47,059 nucleotides of DNA from Alkalibacterium kapii (lineage in GTDB: Bacteria > Bacillota > Bacilli > Lactobacillales > Carnobacteriaceae_A): positions 1 through 47,059 of the forward strand of contig NZ_BJUY01000013.1 of the NCBI RefSeq assembly GCF_007988865.1. Direction: 5' to 3'. Within the stretch, counting starts at the first letter, position 1. The number at the start of each line of letters is the position of its first letter. Below, one piece after another: positions 18,505 through 26,235 of this stretch. Made by a program: the position numbers and the translations under genes. The notes under the pieces are model-generated. The model was not told the origin of the DNA. It searched no databases and saw only the letters and a list, made by a program, of their open reading frames with translations.

Positions 18505-19695
18505 TTAATCATTGGACTCAGTCAATTTAAGCAGCTGATTGCGCAGGCTGCTTTCTAATTGAGTAAGCTGTACTTCGGCTTCTTTACGTTTAGAACGGCC
18601 ATCTTTTTGTATATTTAAAGTTTCTTCAAGTGTTTCGATCAAATCAGATTGCGTTTTTTCAAGAGTCTCTATATCAATGATACTTCGCTCATTCTCTCTT
18701 GCTGTCTCAATAGAAGACTGTTTAAGCATTTCAGAATTCTTCTTCAGCAAGTCGTTGGTTGTTTCAGAGACTTGCCTTTGAGCTGTCACTGCTTCTTTTT
18801 GACGAAGGAGTGTCAAAGCGACAACGATTTGGTTTTTCCACAAAGGAATGGCAGTATTGATCGACGTCTGAATTTTTTCAGATAAAGCCTGGTTTGTATT
18901 TTGAATAAGTCTGATCTGAGGTGCTTGTTGAATAGTCATTTGACGGGCGGTTTTCAAGTCATAGACTCGTTTATCGAGTCGACTCAAAAACTGATTCAAA
19001 TCATTCACCTTTTGAACTTCCATCTGATTGTTGCTGGTTTCGGCTTGTTCGATTGCTTTAGGGATACTTTCGTTCTGTAATTGTTCCATTTTAACTTCAC
19101 CGGCAGCAATGTAAACGTTTAAAGCTTCAAAGTACTCGTAGTTTTTATCATATAACTCTTCAAGCATTTCATTATCTTTTAAAAGGAGTTCGCGTTCCTT
19201 ATCTAATTTCACTGCTATTTTATCAACTTGAGCACCGATTTTCTGATATTTGGCTGTGGTTTCGTAAATCGATCGATTGATTTTTCTGAAAAACTTTTTG
19301 AAAATATTCTGATTTTCAGCTTTAAGTTCATTAGGGTCTGCTTCATTCAGTCGAAACATTAAATCATTCAACGTCTCACCAATGTGATTGGTTTCCTGAT
19401 TTTGAACATGATTAAGCACGCTATGTGAAAATTCGCCTAATTTCTTTTGAGCTTGAGCGCCATAATTCAATAATGAATCTGTGTCTGTCGTATCGATCTG
19501 TTTCGCCAAATCATAAGCCTGTTCTTTACGCTGTTCACTTAACGTATCAATGATTTTTTTTGATTTGGAAGATTTAGTGACAATTGATTTGTTTGCTTTT
19601 GGATCCATTTCATTCGTACCGAAGGGATCGGACAATAAGTGATCTATTTCCGACGAACGATTATTTTCTAAATTTTCATTTTGATTGGCTGACAT
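18505..19695 (-). CDS. Toxic anion resistance protein, TelA family
   Basis: A 396-residue, largely helical, soluble TelA/YaaN-type protein. The family was named for plasmid tellurite resistance genes, but chromosomal members are common and are linked to tolerance of cell-envelope antimicrobials; the mechanism is unknown. Long coiled-coil stretches cover most of the protein, and QNQETNHIGETLNDLMFRLNEADP and the motif TLLRQKEAVTAQRQVSETTNDLL are visible. I start at the ATG whose first base is 19695, since AGAGGTG precedes it by seven bases; the GTG nine bases further upstream lies within that site. It is paired with an XpaC-like gene 42 bases upstream, as in the xpaC-yaaN pair of B. subtilis. 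Confidence 0.88.
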   Translation of the reverse strand: MSANQNENLENNRSSEIDHLLSDPFGTNEMDPKANKSIVTKSSKSKKIIDTLSEQRKEQAYDLAKQIDTTDTDSLLNYGAQAQKKLGEFSHSVLNHVQNQETNHIGETLNDLMFRLNEADPNELKAENQNIFKKFFRKINRSIYETTAKYQKIGAQVDKIAVKLDKERELLLKDNEMLEELYDKNYEYFEALNVYIAAGEVKMEQLQNESIPKAIEQAETSNNQMEVQKVNDLNQFLSRLDKRVYDLKTARQMTIQQAPQIRLIQNTNQALSEKIQTSINTAIPLWKNQIVVALTLLRQKEAVTAQRQVSETTNDLLKKNSEMLKQSSIETARENERSIIDIETLEKTQSDLIETLEETLNIQKDGRSKRKEAEVQLTQLESSLRNQLLKLTESND

Positions 19696-19737
19696 ACTAT
19701 ACACCTCTTGTAAATTTGTTTGCTGGTCAGTTATTAT

Positions 19738-20430
19738 TTAAATCGTATCATCAAATGAGTGGCTGGTTGTATTGTCTTTACTGAATGATTGTTTAGCGGA
19801 CTCAATTTCGACTGACATATCCTCGATATCATCTTCTTTAAATCTGACGTAGTCTTCAGCAATCTGTTCACACATCTTATCGATTGTATCGGCAGATTTT
19901 TGAAGTATGTCATAAGTGGTCTTGCTCTTAGCTTTATGACTTTCTATTTCCACATATTTTTTTGACAGATCCGCCAGTGACGGTAGATGAACATAGAGAA
20001 ATTTATCGACATCATGAAGGCGGTCGGGTTCATTAGTAATGTTTTTGAATAACTCTTTAGCTAAAGAAACCGTATTGTTACGATGTTCAATGGCTTTTAA
20101 CTTTCCGGACTGATTCATATTTTCATCTATAGTAATGATTTGCTGGTGTGCCTGAGACATTGTACGACGGAAATAACTGATATCTTCTTTTGATAGACCT
20201 TTCGATAAATAAAAGGCTTCCTTCTCTTTAGACAGCCGCGGGAGTCTCTGATCAGTCTGGACTGCAGTCTTATTAGTCATAACATTAAGCATGACTATAC
20301 CTATTCCGATGCTTAATAAAAAGGAGACCAGAATATTAATTTCAAAACCTACCAGTAATAAAAAGATGAACATGATAATAAACAAAATGAGTGCGTAAAT
20401 GAGATTCAAACGAGTATTTGAGCGTTTCAT
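19738..20430 (-). CDS. xpaC: XpaC-like membrane protein
   Basis: A 230-residue protein with two adjacent N-terminal membrane helices (about 9-28 and 31-50) and a long, charged helical cytoplasmic part. XpaC-family proteins were annotated from hydrolysis of a chromogenic phosphate, but the true role is unresolved. The consistent coupling with TelA-family genes suggests that the two act together at the membrane (inference). The start at 20430 follows GGAGG on the minus strand. It is the first gene of this minus-strand unit; TATTAT-like sequence around 20480 may hold its promoter, but I cannot fix a clear -35. Confidence 0.8.
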   Translation of the reverse strand: MKRSNTRLNLIYALILFIIMFIFLLLVGFEINILVSFLLSIGIGIVMLNVMTNKTAVQTDQRLPRLSKEKEAFYLSKGLSKEDISYFRRTMSQAHQQIITIDENMNQSGKLKAIEHRNNTVSLAKELFKNITNEPDRLHDVDKFLYVHLPSLADLSKKYVEIESHKAKSKTTYDILQKSADTIDKMCEQIAEDYVRFKEDDIEDMSVEIESAKQSFSKDNTTSHSFDDTI

Positions 20431-20589
20431 AATTTAATCCTCCATTTCAGTCAATAGATAATTATCTTCTGCATTTATAATATCACAAAATACCCTGATT
20501 GTTATATAAGACCTAAGATGGATTTTATATAGGATGAATTATTTGATTAAATGGGTTATGATAAAAATACATTTAAAGGAGATGACATC

Positions 20590-21150
20590 ATGCTTTTTTA
20601 CGAAGAGACAATCAAGAGTACATCGATTTATAAAGGGAACATCACTGAATATGTCGTCGAAGACGTTAAATTACCTGATGGAAAACAGGCCAAAAGAGAA
20701 ATAGTGCGTCACGACAGCGCAGCAGCGGTTTTACCTTTTACTAAGGATGGAGAACTTATATTAGTTAAACAGTACCGTAAAGCCATCGATCAGATAAGTA
20801 TTGAAATCCCAGCAGGACTACAAGATAAAACGGACAAGGATGGGATGGAAACAGCCAAGCGCGAATTAGAAGAAGAGACAGGCTATAAAGCAAAAAAGTG
20901 GTCGTTTGTCACTTCTTTTTACAGTACTCCAGGTTTTACAGATGAATTTTTAGAAATTTATGAAGCGACTGACTTATACCTTGCAGAAGATCCGCTGAGT
21001 CAGGATGAAGATGAGAATCTAGAGTTGATTACCGCATCTTATGAGCAGGCCTGGGACCTTTACCATAAAGGATTACTCAGAGATTCAAAAACAGTTTTTG
21101 CATTATTTTACTGGAAAATGAAGAAGTTAGATATAAAGCTAGGGGAATAA
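20590..21150 (+). CDS. nudF: ADP-ribose pyrophosphatase (Nudix hydrolase)
   Basis: A 186-residue Nudix hydrolase, probably splitting ADP-ribose to AMP and ribose 5-phosphate. The Nudix box spans residues 76-99 and ends RELEEETGY, with the metal-binding glutamates intact. The first glycine is 15 residues before the arginine rather than the usual 14, and an aspartate stands where the first glutamate is expected, so the loop has a one-residue insertion. ATG 20590 follows AAAGGAG (20576-20582). A frame extending upstream to 20551 lacks a ribosome site. It is followed within two bases by a small membrane protein gene and then mtnN. Confidence 0.9.
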   Translation: MLFYEETIKSTSIYKGNITEYVVEDVKLPDGKQAKREIVRHDSAAAVLPFTKDGELILVKQYRKAIDQISIEIPAGLQDKTDKDGMETAKRELEEETGYKAKKWSFVTSFYSTPGFTDEFLEIYEATDLYLAEDPLSQDEDENLELITASYEQAWDLYHKGLLRDSKTVFALFYWKMKKLDIKLGE

Positions 21151-21152
21151 GT

Positions 21153-21398
21153 ATGTCATCTAGAGTCAAGAAAAAACAGGAAGAAAACAGGATGGAAAAA
21201 GAAAGAAGAAATCTTGAAAGGAAAAAGAGAAAAGCAGATAAAAAAAATGAAAAAAAATTAAATAAAACCGGGCGGACAGCTAAAAAAAGGTCAAATGAAA
21301 TGAGTAAATATAGACGTGTTGAAAAACAATTGACACTTGCTATAATCATCGTTGCTTTACTATTGCTGATTGTTTTATTTTATGTTTTTTTCATATAA
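21153..21398 (+). CDS. Small basic single-pass membrane protein, MacP-like by position
   Basis: An 81-residue protein. Residues 1-58 are extremely basic (runs of Lys and Arg, likely helical); residues 60-81 form one hydrophobic C-terminal helix. It lies between nudF and mtnN. In Streptococcus the gene in that place encodes MacP, a small membrane-anchored activator of the class A synthase PBP2a that is controlled by serine/threonine phosphorylation. Order, topology and a basic patch just before the helix (MSKYRRVEKQ) match, but the protein is shorter and overall similarity is uncertain. Thr39 and Thr42 are possible phosphosites (speculative). The gene starts two bases after nudF ends. Confidence 0.6.
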   Translation: MSSRVKKKQEENRMEKERRNLERKKRKADKKNEKKLNKTGRTAKKRSNEMSKYRRVEKQLTLAIIIVALLLLIVLFYVFFI

Positions 21399-21416
21399 TG
21401 TAAAGGAAGTTTTAGA

Positions 21417-22109
21417 ATGAGAATAGGTATTATTGCTGCTATGGAACAAGAAGCACAGACAATTATTGATCGGCTGCAGTATTTGAAAAGTTCTACAAAA
21501 GCTAATCAGCAGTTTTATGAAGGAGATATAGGTAAAGCACATATCGTTCTGGTACAGTCAGGGATAGGGAAGGTGAATGCAGCTATAGCGACAACATTAC
21601 TCATTGAAAGCTATAAAGTCGAAGCTGTAATCAATACAGGTTCTGCAGGCGGCATCGGAGTGGATCTGTCAGTTGAAGATTTAGTCATTTCAAATGAACT
21701 TTCCTATAATGATGCGGATGCACGTGCTTTTGGTTACGTTTATGGACAAATACCTCAGATGCCGGTGACCTACTTATCTGATCCTGGATTAGTTGAAAAG
21801 TTTAAACAGGCAGCTGTAAAGAAAAGTTGGACGATTAAAGAAGGCCTTATTGTTACAGGAGATTCATTTATAAGTGATGCAGGCAAGGTTAGAGAGATTC
21901 GAAAAAATTTCGAAAATGCTTTAGTAACTGAAATGGAAGGCGCTGCCGTGGCTCAGACATGCTATCAATTTGATACTCCCTTTGTGGTTATTCGTGCTGT
22001 ATCGGACGTCTCGGATGCAGAAGCTTCTTATTCGTTTGATGAATTTATCGAAAGAGTAGGAAAGAAATCCGCAGAGACAGTGCTGGAATTTATTTCACTT
22101 ATCGATTGA
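21417..22109 (+). CDS. mtnN: 5'-Methylthioadenosine/S-adenosylhomocysteine nucleosidase
   Basis: A 230-residue nucleosidase that removes adenine from methylthioadenosine and S-adenosylhomocysteine. It recycles methyl-donor by-products and makes the precursor for autoinducer-2. Catalytic residues fall at the numbering known from E. coli: Glu12, Glu174 (in EMEGAAVAQ) and Asp197 (in RAVSDVSD). The blocks SGIGKVNAA and NTGSAGG are intact. It starts 18 bases after the small membrane protein gene, with AAAGGAAG upstream, so nudF, the small gene and mtnN are likely one operon. Confidence 0.96.
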   Translation: MRIGIIAAMEQEAQTIIDRLQYLKSSTKANQQFYEGDIGKAHIVLVQSGIGKVNAAIATTLLIESYKVEAVINTGSAGGIGVDLSVEDLVISNELSYNDADARAFGYVYGQIPQMPVTYLSDPGLVEKFKQAAVKKSWTIKEGLIVTGDSFISDAGKVREIRKNFENALVTEMEGAAVAQTCYQFDTPFVVIRAVSDVSDAEASYSFDEFIERVGKKSAETVLEFISLID

Positions 22110-22142
22110 TTTTAATATTAAGAAAGTGAAAGAAGGAATAAA

Positions 22143-22778
22143 ATGAAGGTTTGCTTTGATTATAAAGATTTTGAGATCTTTGATATTGAAGATTTAGAGG
22201 GAAGAATGAAAGCAATAAGAGAGAATATACAGCCTGTGTTTCAGTATTTTGGCGATACACTGTTAGAAAGTATCAACGACTACACTGGATATGCAGGGAG
22301 TTTTCATATTGCAAAGCATAGAAGACGGACGGTTAATCCACCTGGATCAACATGGAGTGCATTCGGAGGGAATAAGCGTGGGTATAAAAAATATCCGCAT
22401 ATACAGATAGGCATCAATGAAAAATATATTTTCATGTTCCTTGCTATCATCGATAATCCCAGACATGAGAAAACAATGGCCAGATATCTTTTGGATAACC
22501 CCTCTTTATGGTCAGGATTGAGCGAAGAATATCATGTTTCTCGTGACCATACAAAGATAGCACTAATAAAAGCTGATGACTACAGCATAAGTACAACATT
22601 GCAGCATGTGAATGCTGTCAAAAAAGGTGAATTTATGATCGGGAGGATTATGACTCCTGACAGTGAGCACCTACAAACCTGCGAAAGTCAAGAAAGCTTT
22701 TTCAAGGAAACTTTAGTCACACTTCTTCCTGCATATAAAGCATTACTTGAGCTTTACCACAAGGAGGAGAACAGATGA
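22143..22778 (+). CDS. UPF0637/DUF1054 protein (YktB-like)
   Basis: A 211-residue soluble protein of the DUF1054 family, related to B. subtilis YktB. The visible signature is a block near residues 55-85 with FHIAKHRRRTVNPPGSTW and then NKRGYKKYPHIQIGI. Function is unknown. It follows mtnN after 33 bases and overlaps the next gene by four bases (ATGA), so it is translated with the acetyltransferase. Recognition is by this conserved block and by length. Confidence 0.8.
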   Translation: MKVCFDYKDFEIFDIEDLEGRMKAIRENIQPVFQYFGDTLLESINDYTGYAGSFHIAKHRRRTVNPPGSTWSAFGGNKRGYKKYPHIQIGINEKYIFMFLAIIDNPRHEKTMARYLLDNPSLWSGLSEEYHVSRDHTKIALIKADDYSISTTLQHVNAVKKGEFMIGRIMTPDSEHLQTCESQESFFKETLVTLLPAYKALLELYHKEENR

Positions 22779-23332
22779 AAAGTGAGATCGAAAAAATGAT
22801 TGCAGGTGAACTGTACAGACCTGAAGATGAAGAACTGGTAATTAAAAGAAGATCAGCACGTCTAAAAGCACACCGTTTCAATCAAGTTGAGAGTGATCAG
22901 AAAAGAATGGATATAATTAAAAAATTATTTGGAAGCACCGGGGAGAACATCAAGATCGAGCCCACTATTAGAGTGGACTACGGGTTCAATATACATGTCG
23001 GCGAAAATTTCTATGCAAATTTCAATTGTGTTTTTTTAGATGTCTGTCCTATTAAAATAGGAAAAAATGTAATGATTGGACCAGGAGTGAGTTTAGTTAC
23101 ACCGGAACACCCACTAGAAGCAGCAGCACGTAATTCAGGATATGAATTTGGAAGACCGATAACGATCGGCGATAACTGCTGGGTAGGTGCTGACGCTACG
23201 ATCGTTGGCGGAGTAACGTTAGGGGATAATGTCGTTGTCGCAGCCGGTGCTGTTGTGAAAGACTCTTTCCCTGACAATGTTGTCGTCGGCGGAGTACCTG
23301 CTAAAATCATAAAAACGATTGATCCAGATTGA
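22775..23332 (+). CDS. maa: Maltose/galactoside O-acetyltransferase
   Basis: A 185-residue left-handed beta-helix acetyltransferase that would move an acetyl group from acetyl-CoA to a sugar hydroxyl. An N-terminal helical region (1-55, EKMIAGELYRPEDEEL) is typical of maltose acetyltransferases. Hexapeptide repeats follow, the catalytic histidine is His112 in TPEHPLEA, and the late GDNCWVGADATIVGG block is intact. The natural substrate in such enzymes is rarely known. An SD sequence (AAGGAGGAG, 22761-22769) lies inside the end of the preceding gene. Confidence 0.88.
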   Translation: MKSEIEKMIAGELYRPEDEELVIKRRSARLKAHRFNQVESDQKRMDIIKKLFGSTGENIKIEPTIRVDYGFNIHVGENFYANFNCVFLDVCPIKIGKNVMIGPGVSLVTPEHPLEAAARNSGYEFGRPITIGDNCWVGADATIVGGVTLGDNVVVAAGAVVKDSFPDNVVVGGVPAKIIKTIDPD

Positions 23333-23380
23333 AAAATAAACGTCATCTCACCATTTAAACTGCTCATATTTAGCGTATCT

Positions 23381-23410
23381 TTAGACAATTTTTATTAAGT
23401 TCGATATGAT
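23381..23410 (+). promoter_or_regulatory. Promoter for the baeRF-like gene
   Basis: TTAGAC (23381-23386) and TATGAT (23405-23410) are separated by 18 bases, with the gene start 79 bases downstream. Reasonable but not consensus. Confidence 0.5.
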
Positions 23411-23424
23411 GTAAGTATAGAACT

Positions 23425-23463
23425 CTTCTGAAGCCAGTATCGGTAAGACTGGTGTTTTAGAAG
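23425..23463 (+). promoter_or_regulatory. Leader hairpin before the baeRF-like gene
   Basis: CTTCT (23425-23429) pairs with AGAAG (23459-23463), and inside it GCCAGT (23433-23438) pairs with ACTGGT (23448-23453). The hairpin would begin soon after the inferred transcription start and has no T run. Its role is unknown; it may protect or regulate the mRNA. Confidence 0.4.
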
Positions 23464-23488
23464 AAATAATGAATGGAAGGTGAAGCAC

Positions 23489-24616
23489 ATGAAAGAACTG
23501 TTTACGTTTCCAACTGATGAACTTTTAGAGGAAAAAGAGGTTGTCGTTTCAATATCACTGAATTCAGAATCCAACTCTTTTGAAACAGAAGCAAATCAGA
23601 TACAATTTCAAAATTTATTAAAAGAAGCCAAAGAAAAACTTTGCGAGAAGTATGACGAAAAGTTTTGTGAATCATTGCTTGAAAAAGTCGATGGATTAAG
23701 AGAGAATACTGATTTTTGGAGAAAAATGACAGAAAGTGTCGTCATTTATATTACTCCCCAGAATGTATATTTCTACAGATTGAGTGTTCCGATCAGTACT
23801 GGAACAGTTGTTTCTGATCAGCCGTATATACTACCGCTGATAACGAACTTCCAGTATATTAGCTACTACCACTTGCTTTGCTTGAATCATGATAAATTCA
23901 GACTATTTAATGGTCGTGGAAGTAAAGTTCAGGAAGTCGAGTTGCCAGATGATGCACCTACAACCTTGACTGAAGCCTTAGGCGATGAACTTACTGGCGG
24001 AAAACTGAACGTAGGTAGCTATGGCGATGGAGCCGGCCAGGGGATGTTCCATGGGCATAATGAAAAAAGCGGTGAAGTGGAAATCGATCAGATAAATTAC
24101 TTCAGAGTCGTTGATAAGTATATTTATGATAATTTCTCCAAACCGACAGAATTACCACTTGTTTTATTTGCTTTGCCGGAAAATATCGCTGACTTCGAAA
24201 AAATATCCAAAAATGAATTTCTGGATGAAACAAAAGTTGAAGCGTCGCCTGCTCAACTCTCAAATCAGGAAATACAGGATAAAACGAGTGAAGTTGTTGA
24301 TGAGATCGTAAACAGACGCTATCATTCACTGGTAAAACGCTATGAAGAAACTACTCCTGAATACAAATTGGATGCACAGTATAATGATCTGGCTATGGCA
24401 AGTATCCAGGGCAAAATCGACACATTGCTGTTGGAAAACCATTACCAAGTACGTGGACGTATCGATGAAAATGGTCAATACCATGAAGGGACTGAAATGA
24501 ACATTTATGTTAATCAGTTAGTTCATAATGTATTGAAAGCCAACGGAAAAGTGTATGTACTGGAAAAAGCCAGCATGCCTTCTGATACTGGAATAGCTGC
24601 ATTGCTTAGATTCTAA
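23489..24616 (+). CDS. baeRF-like protein (release factor eRF1-related)
   Basis: A 375-residue soluble protein that resembles the bacterial/archaeal eRF1-like (baeRF) families. Seen: an N-terminal alpha/beta domain; the turn LFNGRGSKVQEVELPDD (139-155); a glycine-rich loop (GDGAGQG, 179-185) followed by FHGHNEK; the motif INYFRVVDKYI (202-212); and a C-terminal alpha/beta domain ending VYVLEKASMPSDTGIAALLRF-like, as in the eRF1/L7Ae-like third domain. Such proteins are proposed, from comparative genomics, to act on ribosomes, but their activity is unproven. ATG 23489 follows GGAAGGTG; a GTG at 23480 overlaps that site. It is a single-gene unit with its own promoter, leader hairpin and terminator. 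Confidence 0.6.
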   Translation: MKELFTFPTDELLEEKEVVVSISLNSESNSFETEANQIQFQNLLKEAKEKLCEKYDEKFCESLLEKVDGLRENTDFWRKMTESVVIYITPQNVYFYRLSVPISTGTVVSDQPYILPLITNFQYISYYHLLCLNHDKFRLFNGRGSKVQEVELPDDAPTTLTEALGDELTGGKLNVGSYGDGAGQGMFHGHNEKSGEVEIDQINYFRVVDKYIYDNFSKPTELPLVLFALPENIADFEKISKNEFLDETKVEASPAQLSNQEIQDKTSEVVDEIVNRRYHSLVKRYEETTPEYKLDAQYNDLAMASIQGKIDTLLLENHYQVRGRIDENGQYHEGTEMNIYVNQLVHNVLKANGKVYVLEKASMPSDTGIAALLRF

Positions 24617-24651
24617 GCATTGGAGCTGAAACTCTCTTGATTATTTAACTT

Positions 24652-24700
24652 GTACCTTCTGGAACCAATAAGCTGAATTGGATCCAGAAGGTACTTTTTA
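24652..24700 (+). terminator. Intrinsic terminator after the baeRF-like gene
   Basis: GTACCTTCTGG (24652-24662) pairs perfectly with CCAGAAGGTAC (24684-24694), with an inner CCAAT/ATTGG pair, then five T. Confidence 0.9.
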
Positions 24701-24724
24701 TAAAAATACAAAATTATTCTTTCC

Positions 24725-24753
24725 TTGACTCCTTGAAACAATACTGGTATACT
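24725..24753 (+). promoter_or_regulatory. Strong promoter of rpsD
   Basis: TTGACT (24725-24730), 17 bases, then TATACT (24748-24753) with TGG before it giving an extended -10. It leaves a leader of about 180 bases before rpsD. Confidence 0.8.
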
Positions 24754-24759
24754 TGACGT

Positions 24760-24938
24760 TGTGTAAAATATCGCAGCAGAGAGTGGTAACCGCGTCAACA
24801 GTTTCTTGCCATATGCAATATGAGCGCAATTGTGTAACCAGCGGCTGCAAAGGTGAAGATTGAAAAGAAACTGCACGTATTACTGAGCTTTCACACGTTA
24901 TTTTACTCCATATATTATAACAATGGAGGAATTTTATT
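24760..24938 (+). promoter_or_regulatory. S4-type autoregulatory leader of rpsD
   Basis: The rpsD leader holds two crossing pairings. GCAGC (24773-24777) can pair with GCTGC (24844-24848), continued by CCGC/GCGG, while CAGTTTCTT (24799-24807) can pair with AAGAAACTG (24865-24873). Crossed stems make a pseudoknot. In B. subtilis and E. coli, S4 represses its own operon by binding a pseudoknotted leader, so the same control is likely here. The ribosome site GGAGG at 24925-24929 lies downstream of the folded region. Confidence 0.7.
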
Positions 24939-25544
24939 ATGTCAAGATATACAGGACCATCATGGAAAAAATCAAGACGTTTAGGTATTTCTTTAACAGG
25001 TACTGGTAAAGAAATCGCACGTCGTCCCTATGCACCAGGTCAACATGGACCTACTGCACGTGTTAAATTATCAGAATACGGACTTCAATTAAAAGAAAAA
25101 CAAAAACTGCGTTACATGTACGGTTTAAATGAGCGTCAGTTCTTCAATCTATTTATTGAAGCAGGTAAAATTCGTGAAGGTAAACATGGTGTCAACTTCA
25201 TGATCCTGCTTGAGCAGCGTTTAGATAATGTTGTTTACAGATTGGGACTTGCCACAACTCGTCGTCAAGCACGTCAGTTAGTCAATCACGGACACATTAC
25301 TGTTAACGGTAAACGTGTAGATATTCCATCTTTCCGTGTATCAGTTAATGATGTCGTTGGTGTCAGAGAAAAATCTAAAGATTTGAAAATTATCAAAGAA
25401 TCTGTAGAATCACTCTTTGGACGTCCTGACTTTGTTTCATTCGATGATGAAAAATTAGAAGGAACGCTTACACGTTTACCATTGCGTGAAGAAATGCCTG
25501 CTGAAATCGAAGAAGCATTTATCGTTGAGTACTACAACAGATAA
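24939..25544 (+). CDS. rpsD: 30S ribosomal protein S4
   Basis: A 201-residue S4, a primary 16S rRNA-binding protein that nucleates small-subunit assembly. The N-terminus ([16 protein letters not shown]) and the S4 RNA-binding domain (about 91-155, [30 protein letters not shown]) are intact. No cysteine is present, so this is the zinc-free type. Monocistronic, with its own promoter, leader and terminator. Codon use is highly biased, as expected. Confidence 0.98.
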   Translation: MSRYTGPSWKKSRRLGISLTGTGKEIARRPYAPGQHGPTARVKLSEYGLQLKEKQKLRYMYGLNERQFFNLFIEAGKIREGKHGVNFMILLEQRLDNVVYRLGLATTRRQARQLVNHGHITVNGKRVDIPSFRVSVNDVVGVREKSKDLKIIKESVESLFGRPDFVSFDDEKLEGTLTRLPLREEMPAEIEEAFIVEYYNR

Positions 25545-25557
25545 TAATCAATAAAAT

Positions 25558-25595
25558 AAAAAAGCTGAGATGTTTTAATATCTCAGCTTTTTTTA
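25558..25595. terminator. Bidirectional terminator after rpsD
   Basis: AAAGCTGAGAT (25561-25571) pairs perfectly with ATCTCAGCTTT (25580-25590), with A and T runs outside. It lies between rpsD and a convergent gene. Confidence 0.88.
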
Positions 25596-25648
25596 TGATT
25601 CAAATAGTAAAATTGGGAGATTCTCTTTTGGAAAAGGAAAAAAGAAGG

Positions 25649-26107
25649 TTATATACGCTCCATTAAAACGTTGGTAAATTCTTCCAGAATCAACTGATCT
25701 GCTTTAGTGAATCGATTTTTAACTGGCGCATCAATGTCCAGTACACCAATTTTCACACCATCTTTTATAAGGGGCACTACGATCTCTGACTGACTGTTTG
25801 CATCACAAGCGATGTGGCCAGGAAAAAGATCAACATCATCAACGATAAGTGTTTGTTCTTTTTCCAATGCTGTACCGCAAACCCCTGCACCTTCTGCGAT
25901 TCTGATACAGGCAACTTTGCCCTGGAAAGGTCCCAGGACTAATTCTCTATCGATTTTATCCCAAAGGTAAAAGCCGGCCCAATTTATATTGGGGAAATGC
26001 TCCCATATCAAAGCAGAAGCATTGCTTAGATTTGCGATCAGATTTGTTTCTTTTCCGATAATAGCCGCAAGTTGTTTGCTGACCATGTGCTTGATTTCGT
26101 GTGACAT
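25649..26107 (-). CDS. msrC: Free methionine-(R)-sulfoxide reductase (GAF domain)
   Basis: A 152-residue single GAF domain enzyme that reduces free methionine-R-sulfoxide. The three family cysteines are present: Cys67 (VACIRI), Cys77 (GVCGTA) and Cys101 (HIACDA), with the last two normally forming the catalytic disulfide. WAGFYLW (43-49) and the SEIVVPL and GVLDID blocks are typical. This is the YtsP type, which in B. subtilis also lies next to rpsD. The start at 26107 follows AAAGGAAC on the minus strand. TGTTATACT on the minus strand (-10 at 26150-26155) may be its extended -10 promoter. Confidence 0.92.
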   Translation of the reverse strand: MSHEIKHMVSKQLAAIIGKETNLIANLSNASALIWEHFPNINWAGFYLWDKIDRELVLGPFQGKVACIRIAEGAGVCGTALEKEQTLIVDDVDLFPGHIACDANSQSEIVVPLIKDGVKIGVLDIDAPVKNRFTKADQLILEEFTNVLMERI

Positions 26108-26235
26108 ATAGTGTTCCTTTCTTTATTAAAATTATTTATTTTGCTTGCTAGTATAACATAATTCAATTAAGTTTGATATACTGTACTAAATAACTTGAGA
26201 GCCATAAATGGCAAAGAAGCGTTGGAGGCCAAATC

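Noticed and set aside
18166-20430. The minus-strand block as a recent mobile insertion
   Set aside because: I saw no transposase, integrase or terminal repeats, and base composition is like that of the neighbours.
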